This document shows, one piece after another, positions 15,563 through 24,174 of a DNA stretch of 30,566 nt. The position numbers and the translations under genes were made by a program. The stretch covers positions 1-30,566 of the IMG/VR virus record IMGVR_UViG_3300020419_000059, one strand, 5' to 3'. The DNA comes from a virus. Position 1 is the first letter of the stretch. The number at the start of each line of letters is the position of its first letter. A model generated the notes under the pieces. It was not told the origin of the DNA. It worked only from the letters and a program-made list of their open reading frames with translations, and did no database searches.

Positions 15563-18500
15563 TATGCACTTTGTGTTATATTTATTGTATGTGAACTTAC
15601 ACCTGTAACTCTTGAATTTTGTTTTGATATAACAACCGTACCTGTTCTAGAGCTTCCAGTTGTATTATCAGCTACATTAATTGTAAAAGGATAATTACCA
15701 CCATATATGGTAATATCATCTGGATCAATTAATAAAACAGCACTAGATGTAGGATCAACTGCTGTTCCTTGTGTTGTAGCTGCTGCTAAATATATCCAAT
15801 CTGCACCATCTCCAGTATCTGTTGGCTCTACTCTTACAGCAATATTAGCTTTTTCACCGGCTACATCTCCTATAACTAAATTATTATTACCAGTTGCTGC
15901 AAATGTATGTGTTCCCGTAATAGTACCCATAGCCGCTGTTACTTCACCTGAACCTGTTATAGTAGCAGTAGCAGTCGTATTTTCATATATTTTAGGTAAT
16001 ACAATTGATGCTTGATAATAATCTTGTGTGTATGCGCTTGTAAAAGTTGTTATTTCTGTTATAGTAGTGTCTTCTGTATTATAAGCAACAGCATAAGAAC
16101 TAGGTAACATTACTTTTGTTGTGCCTGTAACATCTTTTCTAAGTGTTGCAGTACGTTGATTTTCAGAAACATATGGACTTATTGTATAAGCATTACCAAC
16201 TGAGTTTCCTGAGGGTACTGTTAATGTACCTACAGAAGGAGTTGCCCAAGTTAAAGTATATAATGTAGTACCACTTCCTGAAAATGTCATGTTTTCATTA
16301 GTAGCAGCAGGAGGCATTGTAACCGGTACATTATAAGTTATTTGGTTTGTTTGCCTTGTATAAGGTAAAGGTGTTGTAATAATATTACCGCCCATACCAC
16401 TATGGCTACTACAATAATAATATAATGGGCTAGAAGTTGTGCTAGTAACAACTATTTGTGTTTGTGCACCCGCAGTACCGGGAGTGCCTGTAACGGTAAC
16501 ACCAGCTGTAAATGGGTCTGCAGGGGAATTATTAGGATTTTTTGAAAACCTTAAAGGATGAGGTGCACCACCTGTTCCTGTTCCCCCGTTTGTTACGTCC
16601 GATTGATCAAATATATAAGTTTTACCTATAGTAAGGGCAATATTATCTTGCCTTATACCATCTAATGTATATCTATTAACATTACCAGTATAATTTATAA
16701 CTTTAACAGGTATTGTTTCTGTACCTGTTATTGCACTAGTATTTAAAGAATTTAATGATCCAACTCCTATGGTAATATTATAAGGATTTATAAAATGTGT
16801 ATTTGTAGGGGCAACTATTATATCTTGTGACGTTGCACCCGCCGCTAATTCAACAAGAGTTGGACTTACAGCCGCATCTGAAACAGAATCACCTACACTT
16901 ATACTAAGAAGTGCTACAGTAAATGCTAATGAAGCACCTGTACCACCAACAGCTAATTCAATAGTTTGATTTGATGTGCCAACAGTATAGCTTATATTAA
17001 ATACCAGCTTACCATCAACAATAGCAGTTGGGTTTGTTATGTTAACAGTTTGAGAACCTGAATATGTTAAAGTAACATCTGACGCTGCATTAAATTTAAA
17101 ATCAGCATTTTTTGGTTCTACAAATACGGCCCATGTAATTGTTTCTCCTTGTTTAGCTCTGGCTACTCTTTCTCCTGTTATTAAAGTATTTGCGCCTACA
17201 GTTGTATTAGCTCTTAAAATTTGTAATGAAATATCAAAACAATTTGCATTAGTAGGTACTACACCAATATCTGATAAATCAGTTCTTAAAAAATCTAATT
17301 CCCAACCAGATGTTCCTTCATAACTTATATTATTAAATGTTTTAACAAGTGAAGGCCCATCATTTAATATAGGCTCTATATAAGAATCAGCAGAAGCAGC
17401 ACCATAAAAACTATTTCTATTTACATCTTCTGAGTTATGCTTATATAATTTACCTGAATTAAATGTATAATATTTATTATTTAATGTTAAGCCACTTTCT
17501 TGTTTAAAAGATTTAAAGCTTGGCCAACCTTTGGCATTTTCATCAAATGAAATAGTAAAGTACCCATCTGATGCAGTCGCTATATTAGTATCTGTTTCGC
17601 TATCATAGCAATCCCCTATAATAGTTAAATTATATAATCCATGATATTCATCATAAGAGCCTATAACTTCTTTAGAATGAGCTAATGCATCTCTAAAAAA
17701 GTCACTCATACCTGAATTTGAAATCTGTACAATACCATTTTGAGATAATCTTAATACACAACCCCTATTTTTATCTGTAAAATATCTTGAAAAACCAAAA
17801 GCCGCAAAAGATTGTGGGTCTTTAGAAATTCCAAAATCACCCGCATAAGGTGCTATAGTTCCTAAAAATTGAGTATTACTAGTTACAGGCACTGCACCGC
17901 CTTCAGCAGAATATATAAAGTCTTTATTTATAGGTGATCTAGATAATTTATCTTCTTGAAAAACAACTATCTGAGTGTCATCAGCATAAAGTTTTTGAAC
18001 AGAGCCATCTTGAGGATCTAATGATATAGTTAATCCACCTTCTGCTTCATTAAATTGATTTATATAATTAACATTAGTTCTTGAATTAAATAAACCACTT
18101 GAATGTATGAGTGTATTAAACCTTCTTTCTTCGGCAAAATTTTCTTTCACAACATAAGCTCTAACACCTACATCAAAAGCTTTTTCATTAAAACCAGCTC
18201 TTAACCTATTAATTTCTATATGTGTGCCAGCTGTAAAGTTTAATAAATAACAATTAAAAAATCTAATATCAATAGTTGCCCCTGCGTTATTTAAAACTGA
18301 TATTAAACCACCTGTAGATGTTTCAAAGAAAATATCTAAATCTGATTCTACTGGCTCTGTTTCATATACTGAAACGCCAGATGTTATAGCAGATCCTGAG
18401 TCTGTAACAGTAGGTACATTAGCTGTACCTGCAGGGTTGTTAATTGATTGTATTTTTGTTAAACTAGAAGTTGTTTGATTAGCCCCATTTAATACTTTAG

Positions 18501-20019
18501 GATAAACAGAAACATTACAAGGAGATATTGAAGCGCTTGTACTAGGAGGTATTACAGCTGTTTGATCTCTTGGTATTTTGTTTATGCTATCTCCAAGCCT
18601 TGCAATTACATTACCTCCAGTAAGAGCAGAAATCCAATTATAATATTCTTGTTCCCTTTGCTTTACAACTATTTTGTATGAATAAGCCCAATCAAGTGCT
18701 TTTAAAGAAGCTACAGCCGCGGCAGAAAAAGATATTCTTAAAGCATTAAATACACTAGTACTATTAGATTCGCCAGTTGCGGCATCTACAAATACTGTAT
18801 CATTACCTGTTGATGATAATATTACAGGTGATTGTCTTCCAAATTTATCAGCTAATACAATACCAACTTGATATGTTCTTCTAGACTTAACAGACATAGA
18901 TGTATCTAATGTAGCATATCTAGCAGAAGTTTCTCCTGTTCTTGTAACACTAAATGATATATCTGGTATATCAAAGTTTTGTAAAAAATTACCATATACA
19001 AGTCTCCCTCCGGCTAACTCTTGTGATTTAGCTTTTTTGGGTACTGCATCAGAAACCCTTGTTAATTGGTCACCAGGTAATGTTTTAAAAGGATCTTGTG
19101 ATTTATAAAAAAAGTTTACAGATGCCTCCGTAGTAATTGTTTTTTCTTCAACAACATATAAAGTTGATGAACCTGTTTCCTTATATATTAATTCTACACC
19201 AGTAATACCATAACCTGTTGGCGTTGATACTGCTAACTGCACAGATTTAACTGCATTTACAAATGTTTCAATTTCTCCAAAATCTGATATTGAACTTGTA
19301 TTAATTGTATCAGTATTCCCTAATCTTGAAAAGCATATAGGTGTAAAAGGCGCTAATACACTATATTCTCCATCTTCAAATTGATAACGATATGAAAATC
19401 TTACAAGTTTATTTTCTAAAAAATTAGATGTAATTACCGCACCAGTTTCATCTGTATTTGATAATGCTAATATTTCAGCAGCTTCATATGGAGAAAATTT
19501 AGCTACAGACATAAGATTATCAACACCTGCACTAATACTATAATGGCCTTCTTCATTTCTTGCAGTATCTACATTTATTTTTCTTGGAGGATTTCTATCG
19601 TCTGTAAAAAATAATAATGTATCAACAAGATTAACACCTGTAATAGGAAATTCTGTATGAAAATTTAATGTATTTTCATTTACTAAAACTATAGATTTAT
19701 TAGCTTTTTGATCATATTCTATAATTTGATGATTTTTATTAGAGCTGTTTGAATGATCATAACTATCATTATTAGTAATAAAATAATATATTTTTTCGTT
19801 ACCGTTATCTCTTAAACTACCAATAACTTTAGCCCCACTTATAGATGTAGATACTATTTCTTTATTACCTAAAAGATTTTCAACAGCGCCCATATCAGAA
19901 CCTTCTGATTTACTTACGTTTATATTTAAAGCTTCACGATATTCACCGGGCTGGACGAGTCTATCGTCTTTATCTCGATTCATTCGGCTTGCATTGAATA
20001 GCCTTTTTATTTCTGGCAT
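15562..20019 (-). CDS. Large tail protein (stabilisation/beta-propeller type) with cupredoxin-like and BACON-like domains
   Basis: A 1485-residue beta-rich protein. The N-terminal part begins RLFNASRMNRDKDDRLVQPG and contains short WD-like strand groups (e.g. TGVNLVDTLLFFTDDRNPPR), resembling the propeller-like tail stabilisation proteins of podoviruses, including crAss-like phages; this is remembered similarity. The C-terminal third is Thr/Ser/Gly-rich Ig-like sequence. Residues about 1122-1213 form a cupredoxin-like domain: TYIFDQSD, then HPLRFS (His1154) and YYYCSSHSGMGG (Cys1203, His1206, Met1209). The last 85 or so residues (…SSRTGTVVIS…HTINITQSA) look like a BACON domain. The likely role is a tail hub or adsorption protein displaying sugar-binding modules. 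It lies directly after the two neck proteins, as expected. Confidence 0.82.
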   Translation of the reverse strand: MPEIKRLFNASRMNRDKDDRLVQPGEYREALNINVSKSEGSDMGAVENLLGNKEIVSTSISGAKVIGSLRDNGNEKIYYFITNNDSYDHSNSSNKNHQIIEYDQKANKSIVLVNENTLNFHTEFPITGVNLVDTLLFFTDDRNPPRKINVDTARNEEGHYSISAGVDNLMSVAKFSPYEAAEILALSNTDETGAVITSNFLENKLVRFSYRYQFEDGEYSVLAPFTPICFSRLGNTDTINTSSISDFGEIETFVNAVKSVQLAVSTPTGYGITGVELIYKETGSSTLYVVEEKTITTEASVNFFYKSQDPFKTLPGDQLTRVSDAVPKKAKSQELAGGRLVYGNFLQNFDIPDISFSVTRTGETSARYATLDTSMSVKSRRTYQVGIVLADKFGRQSPVILSSTGNDTVFVDAATGESNSTSVFNALRISFSAAAVASLKALDWAYSYKIVVKQREQEYYNWISALTGGNVIARLGDSINKIPRDQTAVIPPSTSASISPCNVSVYPKVLNGANQTTSSLTKIQSINNPAGTANVPTVTDSGSAITSGVSVYETEPVESDLDIFFETSTGGLISVLNNAGATIDIRFFNCYLLNFTAGTHIEINRLRAGFNEKAFDVGVRAYVVKENFAEERRFNTLIHSSGLFNSRTNVNYINQFNEAEGGLTISLDPQDGSVQKLYADDTQIVVFQEDKLSRSPINKDFIYSAEGGAVPVTSNTQFLGTIAPYAGDFGISKDPQSFAAFGFSRYFTDKNRGCVLRLSQNGIVQISNSGMSDFFRDALAHSKEVIGSYDEYHGLYNLTIIGDCYDSETDTNIATASDGYFTISFDENAKGWPSFKSFKQESGLTLNNKYYTFNSGKLYKHNSEDVNRNSFYGAASADSYIEPILNDGPSLVKTFNNISYEGTSGWELDFLRTDLSDIGVVPTNANCFDISLQILRANTTVGANTLITGERVARAKQGETITWAVFVEPKNADFKFNAASDVTLTYSGSQTVNITNPTAIVDGKLVFNISYTVGTSNQTIELAVGGTGASLAFTVALLSISVGDSVSDAAVSPTLVELAAGATSQDIIVAPTNTHFINPYNITIGVGSLNSLNTSAITGTETIPVKVINYTGNVNRYTLDGIRQDNIALTIGKTYIFDQSDVTNGGTGTGGAPHPLRFSKNPNNSPADPFTAGVTVTGTPGTAGAQTQIVVTSTTSSPLYYYCSSHSGMGGNIITTPLPYTRQTNQITYNVPVTMPPAATNENMTFSGSGTTLYTLTWATPSVGTLTVPSGNSVGNAYTISPYVSENQRTATLRKDVTGTTKVMLPSSYAVAYNTEDTTITEITTFTSAYTQDYYQASIVLPKIYENTTATATITGSGEVTAAMGTITGTHTFAATGNNNLVIGDVAGEKANIAVRVEPTDTGDGADWIYLAAATTQGTAVDPTSSAVLLIDPDDITIYGGNYPFTINVADNTTGSSRTGTVVISKQNSRVTGVSSHTINITQSA

Positions 20020-20022
20020 ATT

Positions 20023-20946
20023 TTAATGTTTAATCCACTTAGATTTACCTCTTAATACTTGTGCCATTTCTTCAGTTTTCATATTAGAAAGACGTATTTT
20101 TGCATTACGCATTTTAGCACTTGCTTCTTTTTTATACAATGGAGCTGCTCCTGCGCTGGTGGGTCTTAATTTAGCTAAATTGTATAATATATTTGCGTAA
20201 ACAGCATCTTCAGCCATTTTTGGGACAAGCACGTTATCAAAATTTCCATTATTACCTAATCCATCAGAAATATATCTTAAAGTAATCATAGTCCCTTCTT
20301 TAAAAGCTGAATCAAAAAATATTTTTCCAGCTTCTAAATCTAAAATATAACTGCCATTAAAATTTTGTCTTTCGGGTTCTAAGCCATATCTTCTACCAAA
20401 ATAGCTATAGTCATCATCATCATAATAACCATCATAATAATTTTGCGCGTCTTCAGCCCTAATTATTCTATCAGTGTTTTGAAAGCGAGTTAATGTCTGT
20501 GAAGTTTCTTCAAAAACAACATTTCCATCGTTATCATATAAGTACTTATAGTCTTGATCCTGCGCTACAGCTTTTGTTGCTTTTGTTGTTCTGCTTGGTT
20601 GTATAGTTTTTAAATTGCCAAAAGAATCTGTAAAAGAAACACTTACGTAATTCACATAATCTGATGGCAATGACATCTGTAAAGTGCTGCTTAGCTCAAC
20701 TTCTATGTTTTTTTCAGCGTGTAATATATCATAACTAAATTCTTGAACAGATCTTTGAGCCCAAAACGCAACTTCATATCGCGGAACTTTTGTTAATACT
20801 TTTCCATCTCCTATATATGCAATAATAAAATTATTTATTATATCGTTAAGATGCACTCTGCTATAATATCCAGGTATAGCTAATCCTGTTCCGCCGTCTA
20901 AAGCAGAATAATTATCTACATCTAAAGGTTTTCTTGATATTGCCAT
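20023..20946 (-). CDS. Neck / head-tail adaptor ring protein
   Basis: A 307-residue protein. The helical start (HLNDIINNFIIAYIGDGKVL; VAFWAQRSVQEFSYDIL), the conserved-looking strand LPSDYVNYVSVSF...GNLKTIQP, and a C-terminal helical bundle (AEDAVYANILYNLAKLRP) resemble adaptor or tail-tube-type proteins of crAss-like and other Bacteroidetes podoviruses, by memory. A Tyr/Asp-rich loop (YYDGYYDDDDYSYFG) occurs mid-protein and may bind metal or be disordered. Its start overlaps the upstream stop as TAATG. Its place between the capsid/portal genes and the big tail protein supports a ring joining portal and tail. Exact ring position cannot be told. Confidence 0.75.
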   Translation of the reverse strand: MAISRKPLDVDNYSALDGGTGLAIPGYYSRVHLNDIINNFIIAYIGDGKVLTKVPRYEVAFWAQRSVQEFSYDILHAEKNIEVELSSTLQMSLPSDYVNYVSVSFTDSFGNLKTIQPSRTTKATKAVAQDQDYKYLYDNDGNVVFEETSQTLTRFQNTDRIIRAEDAQNYYDGYYDDDDYSYFGRRYGLEPERQNFNGSYILDLEAGKIFFDSAFKEGTMITLRYISDGLGNNGNFDNVLVPKMAEDAVYANILYNLAKLRPTSAGAAPLYKKEASAKMRNAKIRLSNMKTEEMAQVLRGKSKWIKH

Positions 20947-21719
20947 TATTGTTCAGTTGCTTGAAGTTGTTGATCTTTACCTTGCCCAAAGCCAGATACA
21001 TCAGGTTGTTTTATAGTTACTCCAGCATAAGATAATATTTTTGCAACTAAAGAATGTTTTTCTGAAGGATGCAATCTAAAATCATATGATTTAGCTGTAG
21101 CATTATAATCATCAGTAGCCGGATCAAATACAGTAGAATCATAAATAGGCTCATTTGGTACACCTGCTGCTATTTGTGATGCAGTTGGCATTAAATAACC
21201 CCATTTAGGTTTTTGTGGTATTTTTATATAATCTATATCTACCCCTGAAGTTATAGTATCTGGGTATATTCTAACACCTGTTTCGCCTACAAAAGTAAAA
21301 ACAGGTTGACTTGCTACTGGGGCTGTCAATGGTGATAAATTAACGTATTTAATTTGTTCATGAGCAACAAAATCCGCTGTGCTAATTTTAGTTACATTAT
21401 CTACTGTATTACTTACATTTACAACACCTAATCTATAAAAATCTGTAGGGAATTGAAATATATTACCAGCTTTAGTCAATGTAGAATTTGCATAAAAAAC
21501 ATTTATTCTTTCTGAAGTATTTAATACAGGATCAGCAAAATCAGATTGTAAATTTGCATTAAGCTCATATCCAGACTCTCTTGCAAAATAACTTTCAAAT
21601 ATTTCATTCTGGGCCTGATCAGATAATCTATTAAATTCTTCTGGAGTTATATAACCACGGTTGTCTTTATTAGTTATTACTAATACAGTTTGATAAACAT
21701 CGTTTATATTTATTGCCAT
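20946..21719 (-). CDS. Head-tail connector / ring protein
   Basis: A 257-residue protein beginning with NDVYQTVLVITNKDNRGYIT followed by PEEFNRLSDQAQNEIFESYF. The pattern 'NK-x-x-x-G-Y-I-T-P-x-E-F-N' followed by an A-Q-N-E-x-F-E helix is common to connector proteins of Flavobacteriia and crAss-like phages, by memory. The rest alternates beta strands (FQFPTDFYRLGVVNVS; VFTFVGETGVRIYP) and ends with a helix and a Gln-rich tail. With the 307-residue neighbour it likely forms the neck below the portal. It starts at ATG behind an A-rich leader (AAAAATAAAATA), after a hairpin. Confidence 0.75.
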   Translation of the reverse strand: MAININDVYQTVLVITNKDNRGYITPEEFNRLSDQAQNEIFESYFARESGYELNANLQSDFADPVLNTSERINVFYANSTLTKAGNIFQFPTDFYRLGVVNVSNTVDNVTKISTADFVAHEQIKYVNLSPLTAPVASQPVFTFVGETGVRIYPDTITSGVDIDYIKIPQKPKWGYLMPTASQIAAGVPNEPIYDSTVFDPATDDYNATAKSYDFRLHPSEKHSLVAKILSYAGVTIKQPDVSGFGQGKDQQLQATEQ

Positions 21720-21738
21720 TATTTTATTTTTAATTAGT

Positions 21739-21769
21739 TGATATAGGGTTAATTTCTTACCCTATATCA
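21739..21769 (-). terminator. Intergenic hairpin, possible weak terminator or processing site
   Basis: TGATATAGGG (21739-21748) pairs perfectly over 10 bp with CCCTATATCA (21760-21769), with an 11-base loop. It sits in the 56-base gap between the stop of the 257-residue gene at 21776 and the start of the connector gene at 21719. No T run follows on the - strand (ACTAATTAAAAATAAAAT), so it may protect or process mRNA rather than end it. Confidence 0.55.
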
Positions 21770-21775
21770 TTTGTA

Positions 21776-22549
21776 TTATGATAATTTTTTCATAATAGAC
21801 TTCATTAAATCAACTCCTTCATCTGTTTTAAAATATGCTGCTAAAGCACCATAAGGGTGTTGATCAAAAGGAACAGTCATTACCTTTTTACCGTTTGATA
21901 GTTTGAATACAGTTCCGTCTTCAGTTAAATTTAATATACCAACTTCAACAGCCCTGTTAGCTAAATTCCTAAGTTTTATATCTTCATCTTCTGATAATTC
22001 TATAAATAATACAGGATCATTTTTAGCAAAATTATAAGCATCTCTTTTAATTTCTTTAGAGCTCATAGTTGAAACAGTAGAACCTAATTCAGTTCTCATT
22101 ATTGCTTCTAAATGTTCTATTTCTAAAGTATTAACAAGATTTAAAGCTTCTAACTCTAATTCTATCATTTTAACATCATCAATTGCTTCTTTAGCAGAAT
22201 CAACTTCTTGCCATAATTCATTAGCTTTAGGATGATATAATGATAAAAGTTTTTGTAAAGATTGTTGTTGTTTAGGGACTTCTAATACGCCATCTAAAAA
22301 TATAATGTGGCCTAAAGTAGCGTACCCATTTTGTTCATCAACAAATAAAGACTTTTGATTTGTAGCATATCTTAATTCTTTACTTTCACCGGTTGTTTCA
22401 TCAAACCATAATAAAGGTTTTCTTCTTGTATGTTTTGATTGTATTGTCCAACTAAGAGGTGATTTACCTCCTGTTAAAATATATGTTCTATCTTTTATTT
22501 CCCAATTTTTTTCTTTAGAGGGAGATTGTTTTTTTACTTGTGTTGTCAT
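21776..22549 (-). CDS. Virion-module protein of unknown function (257 aa)
   Basis: Follows the major capsid gene after a 70-base gap with a hairpin. The N-terminal half is beta-like and contains KHTRRKPLLWFDETTGESKE, RYATNQKSLFVDEQNG and an EVPK motif; the second half is helical and acidic (KEAIDDVKMIELELEALNL; LSEDEDIKLRNLANRAVEVG). I recall similar proteins next to capsid genes of Bacteroidetes phages, but no established function. Candidates are a head-completion, decoration or DNA-binding protein. No membrane segment or catalytic signature. The start lies behind an A/T-only leader. Confidence 0.68.
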   Translation of the reverse strand: MTTQVKKQSPSKEKNWEIKDRTYILTGGKSPLSWTIQSKHTRRKPLLWFDETTGESKELRYATNQKSLFVDEQNGYATLGHIIFLDGVLEVPKQQQSLQKLLSLYHPKANELWQEVDSAKEAIDDVKMIELELEALNLVNTLEIEHLEAIMRTELGSTVSTMSSKEIKRDAYNFAKNDPVLFIELSEDEDIKLRNLANRAVEVGILNLTEDGTVFKLSNGKKVMTVPFDQHPYGALAAYFKTDEGVDLMKSIMKKLS

Positions 22550-22579
22550 AATATAATATAATATAATTGTTAATAAGAA

Positions 22580-22605
22580 TTACCCCCGATATAACACGGG
22601 GGTAA
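22580..22605 (-). terminator. Hairpin after the major capsid gene (attenuator-like)
   Basis: TTACCCCCG (22580-22588) and CGGGGGTAA (22597-22605) form a perfect 9-bp stem with an 8-base loop, 15 bases after the capsid stop codon on the - strand. The downstream strand reads TTCTTATTAA, a short U-rich stretch. Partial termination here would make capsid mRNA more abundant than the genes that follow, as is common for phage capsid genes. The stem is GC-rich in an AT-rich setting, which argues against chance. Confidence 0.75.
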
Positions 22606-22619
22606 AACTTATATAAATA

Positions 22620-24152
22620 TTAAGCGTCTTTAAATAATACAAAGTTATTTGCACCTTGTACAATTAAACATCTTTCACTTAAATAGTGCATTCTCATTTC
22701 ATCAATTGGAGAACTTGATGGTCCACCTACAGATCCAGTAACCCAAGACTTCATTTTTCTGTTTTCAGTCTCAGATGCTCTGTATCGTATGTGTAAGAAA
22801 GGTCTTTTAATGTTTGAACCAAGCACTTGGTCATAAACAGTAGAAGTACCAGCAGGTACTAATACACCTTCAATGTCACCAAAACCTCCTCTTGTAGAGA
22901 AGTCGTTTAAGTATTTCCAGTCAGTTTTGTAAAAGTCATAAGACCCTCTTCTGTAACCTGTAAATCCTAAATTTAATGCCATATCCTCGCTGTTGTTAAA
23001 TACTCCAAAAGATGTACCTCCAGAATATCCTCCGTTTTGTTGTGCAAGAATGTCATCAATTTCTAAAGAAAGATTTCTATCTAAGAAAAGCATGTTTTCT
23101 TCAATAGCACCTTGCTTATCAAGTTGAGTTAAAACAGCGTCAAAGTCTGTTAAAGCTCCACCACCAGCTGCTTGTGCACCAAATCCTGAATATACGTTAC
23201 CTCTTGCTTCAATAGCTTCGAAGAAACCTTCAGTACCTTTAGCAGTAGCTGTTAATGCTGAATCATAGAAATTTAAAGTAGCACCAGTATTTAATTGCTT
23301 CACACCTTCAACCATTGACATTTCAAGATAATCTTCAAAACGTAATCTGTTTTCGTGTTCAGATTTTAAATACCATAAATATCCGCTAGCTCCATTTTCA
23401 GAAGTAACTTCAATCCATCCTATTTGTGCAGTGTCAGAACCACTTATAGAATAGTGCTCTTTTAAAATTACAGGACTATTCTTAAATGTAGCATAACTAG
23501 GATCTAATTTTTCAGTAAAGTTAGAAGATCCTTTTGCAAACTCAGATCCATATGCTAAAGCAGTAAATCTTTGAGCTGTTGTAATTGCTGGTACACCAGT
23601 AAGTGATTTTACTTGGAAGTACTGTCCGCTAACATTAGTAACAATAGCTTTGATCATTGCTCCAGTACCACCAATTGCTGATGTTGCACTAGTTTGAGCT
23701 TGAATCATTACTGTTTGTCCTTTTCTAAAGTTAACAGCTGTAGTTCCTTGAGTAGTTACACCAAGGCTAGAAGGTTGTGCTGTTGGTACAAAAAAGTTTC
23801 CAACTTCTCCTCCTGTTGCGGCAGCAGTTGCTGTACCTGGAGTTGTTCCAGATGTTGGCATTGTGCCAGAATCACTTAAATAAACGATATTTGCATATCT
23901 TGTGTGCAATCTACCTTGCTCAGTCCAAATAATTTGGTCTGAAGTAGATGGCATCTCCGCAGATACCATACGTAAGAAAGAACCGATAGATCTGTTTCCA
24001 TATCTTTCAACTTCTTGCTCGTATACATCTGGTAAAAATTGTTGAGCCCACTGATTAAAACTTGAATCTGTGAAGTCAATATAGTTTCCTGAATATAGTG
24101 CCTTAGTTTGTGTTGGTTGTAAGGCAGCAGGAATTCCACTTGTAAAAGCCAT
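22620..24152 (-). CDS. Major capsid protein
   Basis: A 510-residue protein placed after portal and scaffold-like genes, the canonical capsid position, with the length typical of Bacteroidetes podovirus capsids (about 500). It starts MAFTSGIPAALQPTQTKALY and soon has FNQWAQQFLPDVYEQEVERY, then WTEQGRLHTRYANIVYL. A Gly/Thr/Ala-rich stretch (about 95-130) and an RRGSYDFYKTDWKYLNDFST region look like HK97-fold loops. Codon use is less A/T-biased than its neighbours, as expected for a very highly expressed gene. It is followed by the hairpin at 22580-22605. The HK97 fold is assumed from position and size; no motif proves it. Proteolytic maturation cannot be judged. Confidence 0.87.
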   Translation of the reverse strand: MAFTSGIPAALQPTQTKALYSGNYIDFTDSSFNQWAQQFLPDVYEQEVERYGNRSIGSFLRMVSAEMPSTSDQIIWTEQGRLHTRYANIVYLSDSGTMPTSGTTPGTATAAATGGEVGNFFVPTAQPSSLGVTTQGTTAVNFRKGQTVMIQAQTSATSAIGGTGAMIKAIVTNVSGQYFQVKSLTGVPAITTAQRFTALAYGSEFAKGSSNFTEKLDPSYATFKNSPVILKEHYSISGSDTAQIGWIEVTSENGASGYLWYLKSEHENRLRFEDYLEMSMVEGVKQLNTGATLNFYDSALTATAKGTEGFFEAIEARGNVYSGFGAQAAGGGALTDFDAVLTQLDKQGAIEENMLFLDRNLSLEIDDILAQQNGGYSGGTSFGVFNNSEDMALNLGFTGYRRGSYDFYKTDWKYLNDFSTRGGFGDIEGVLVPAGTSTVYDQVLGSNIKRPFLHIRYRASETENRKMKSWVTGSVGGPSSSPIDEMRMHYLSERCLIVQGANNFVLFKDA

Positions 24153-24174
24153 AGTTTAAAATTTTTAAAATTAG

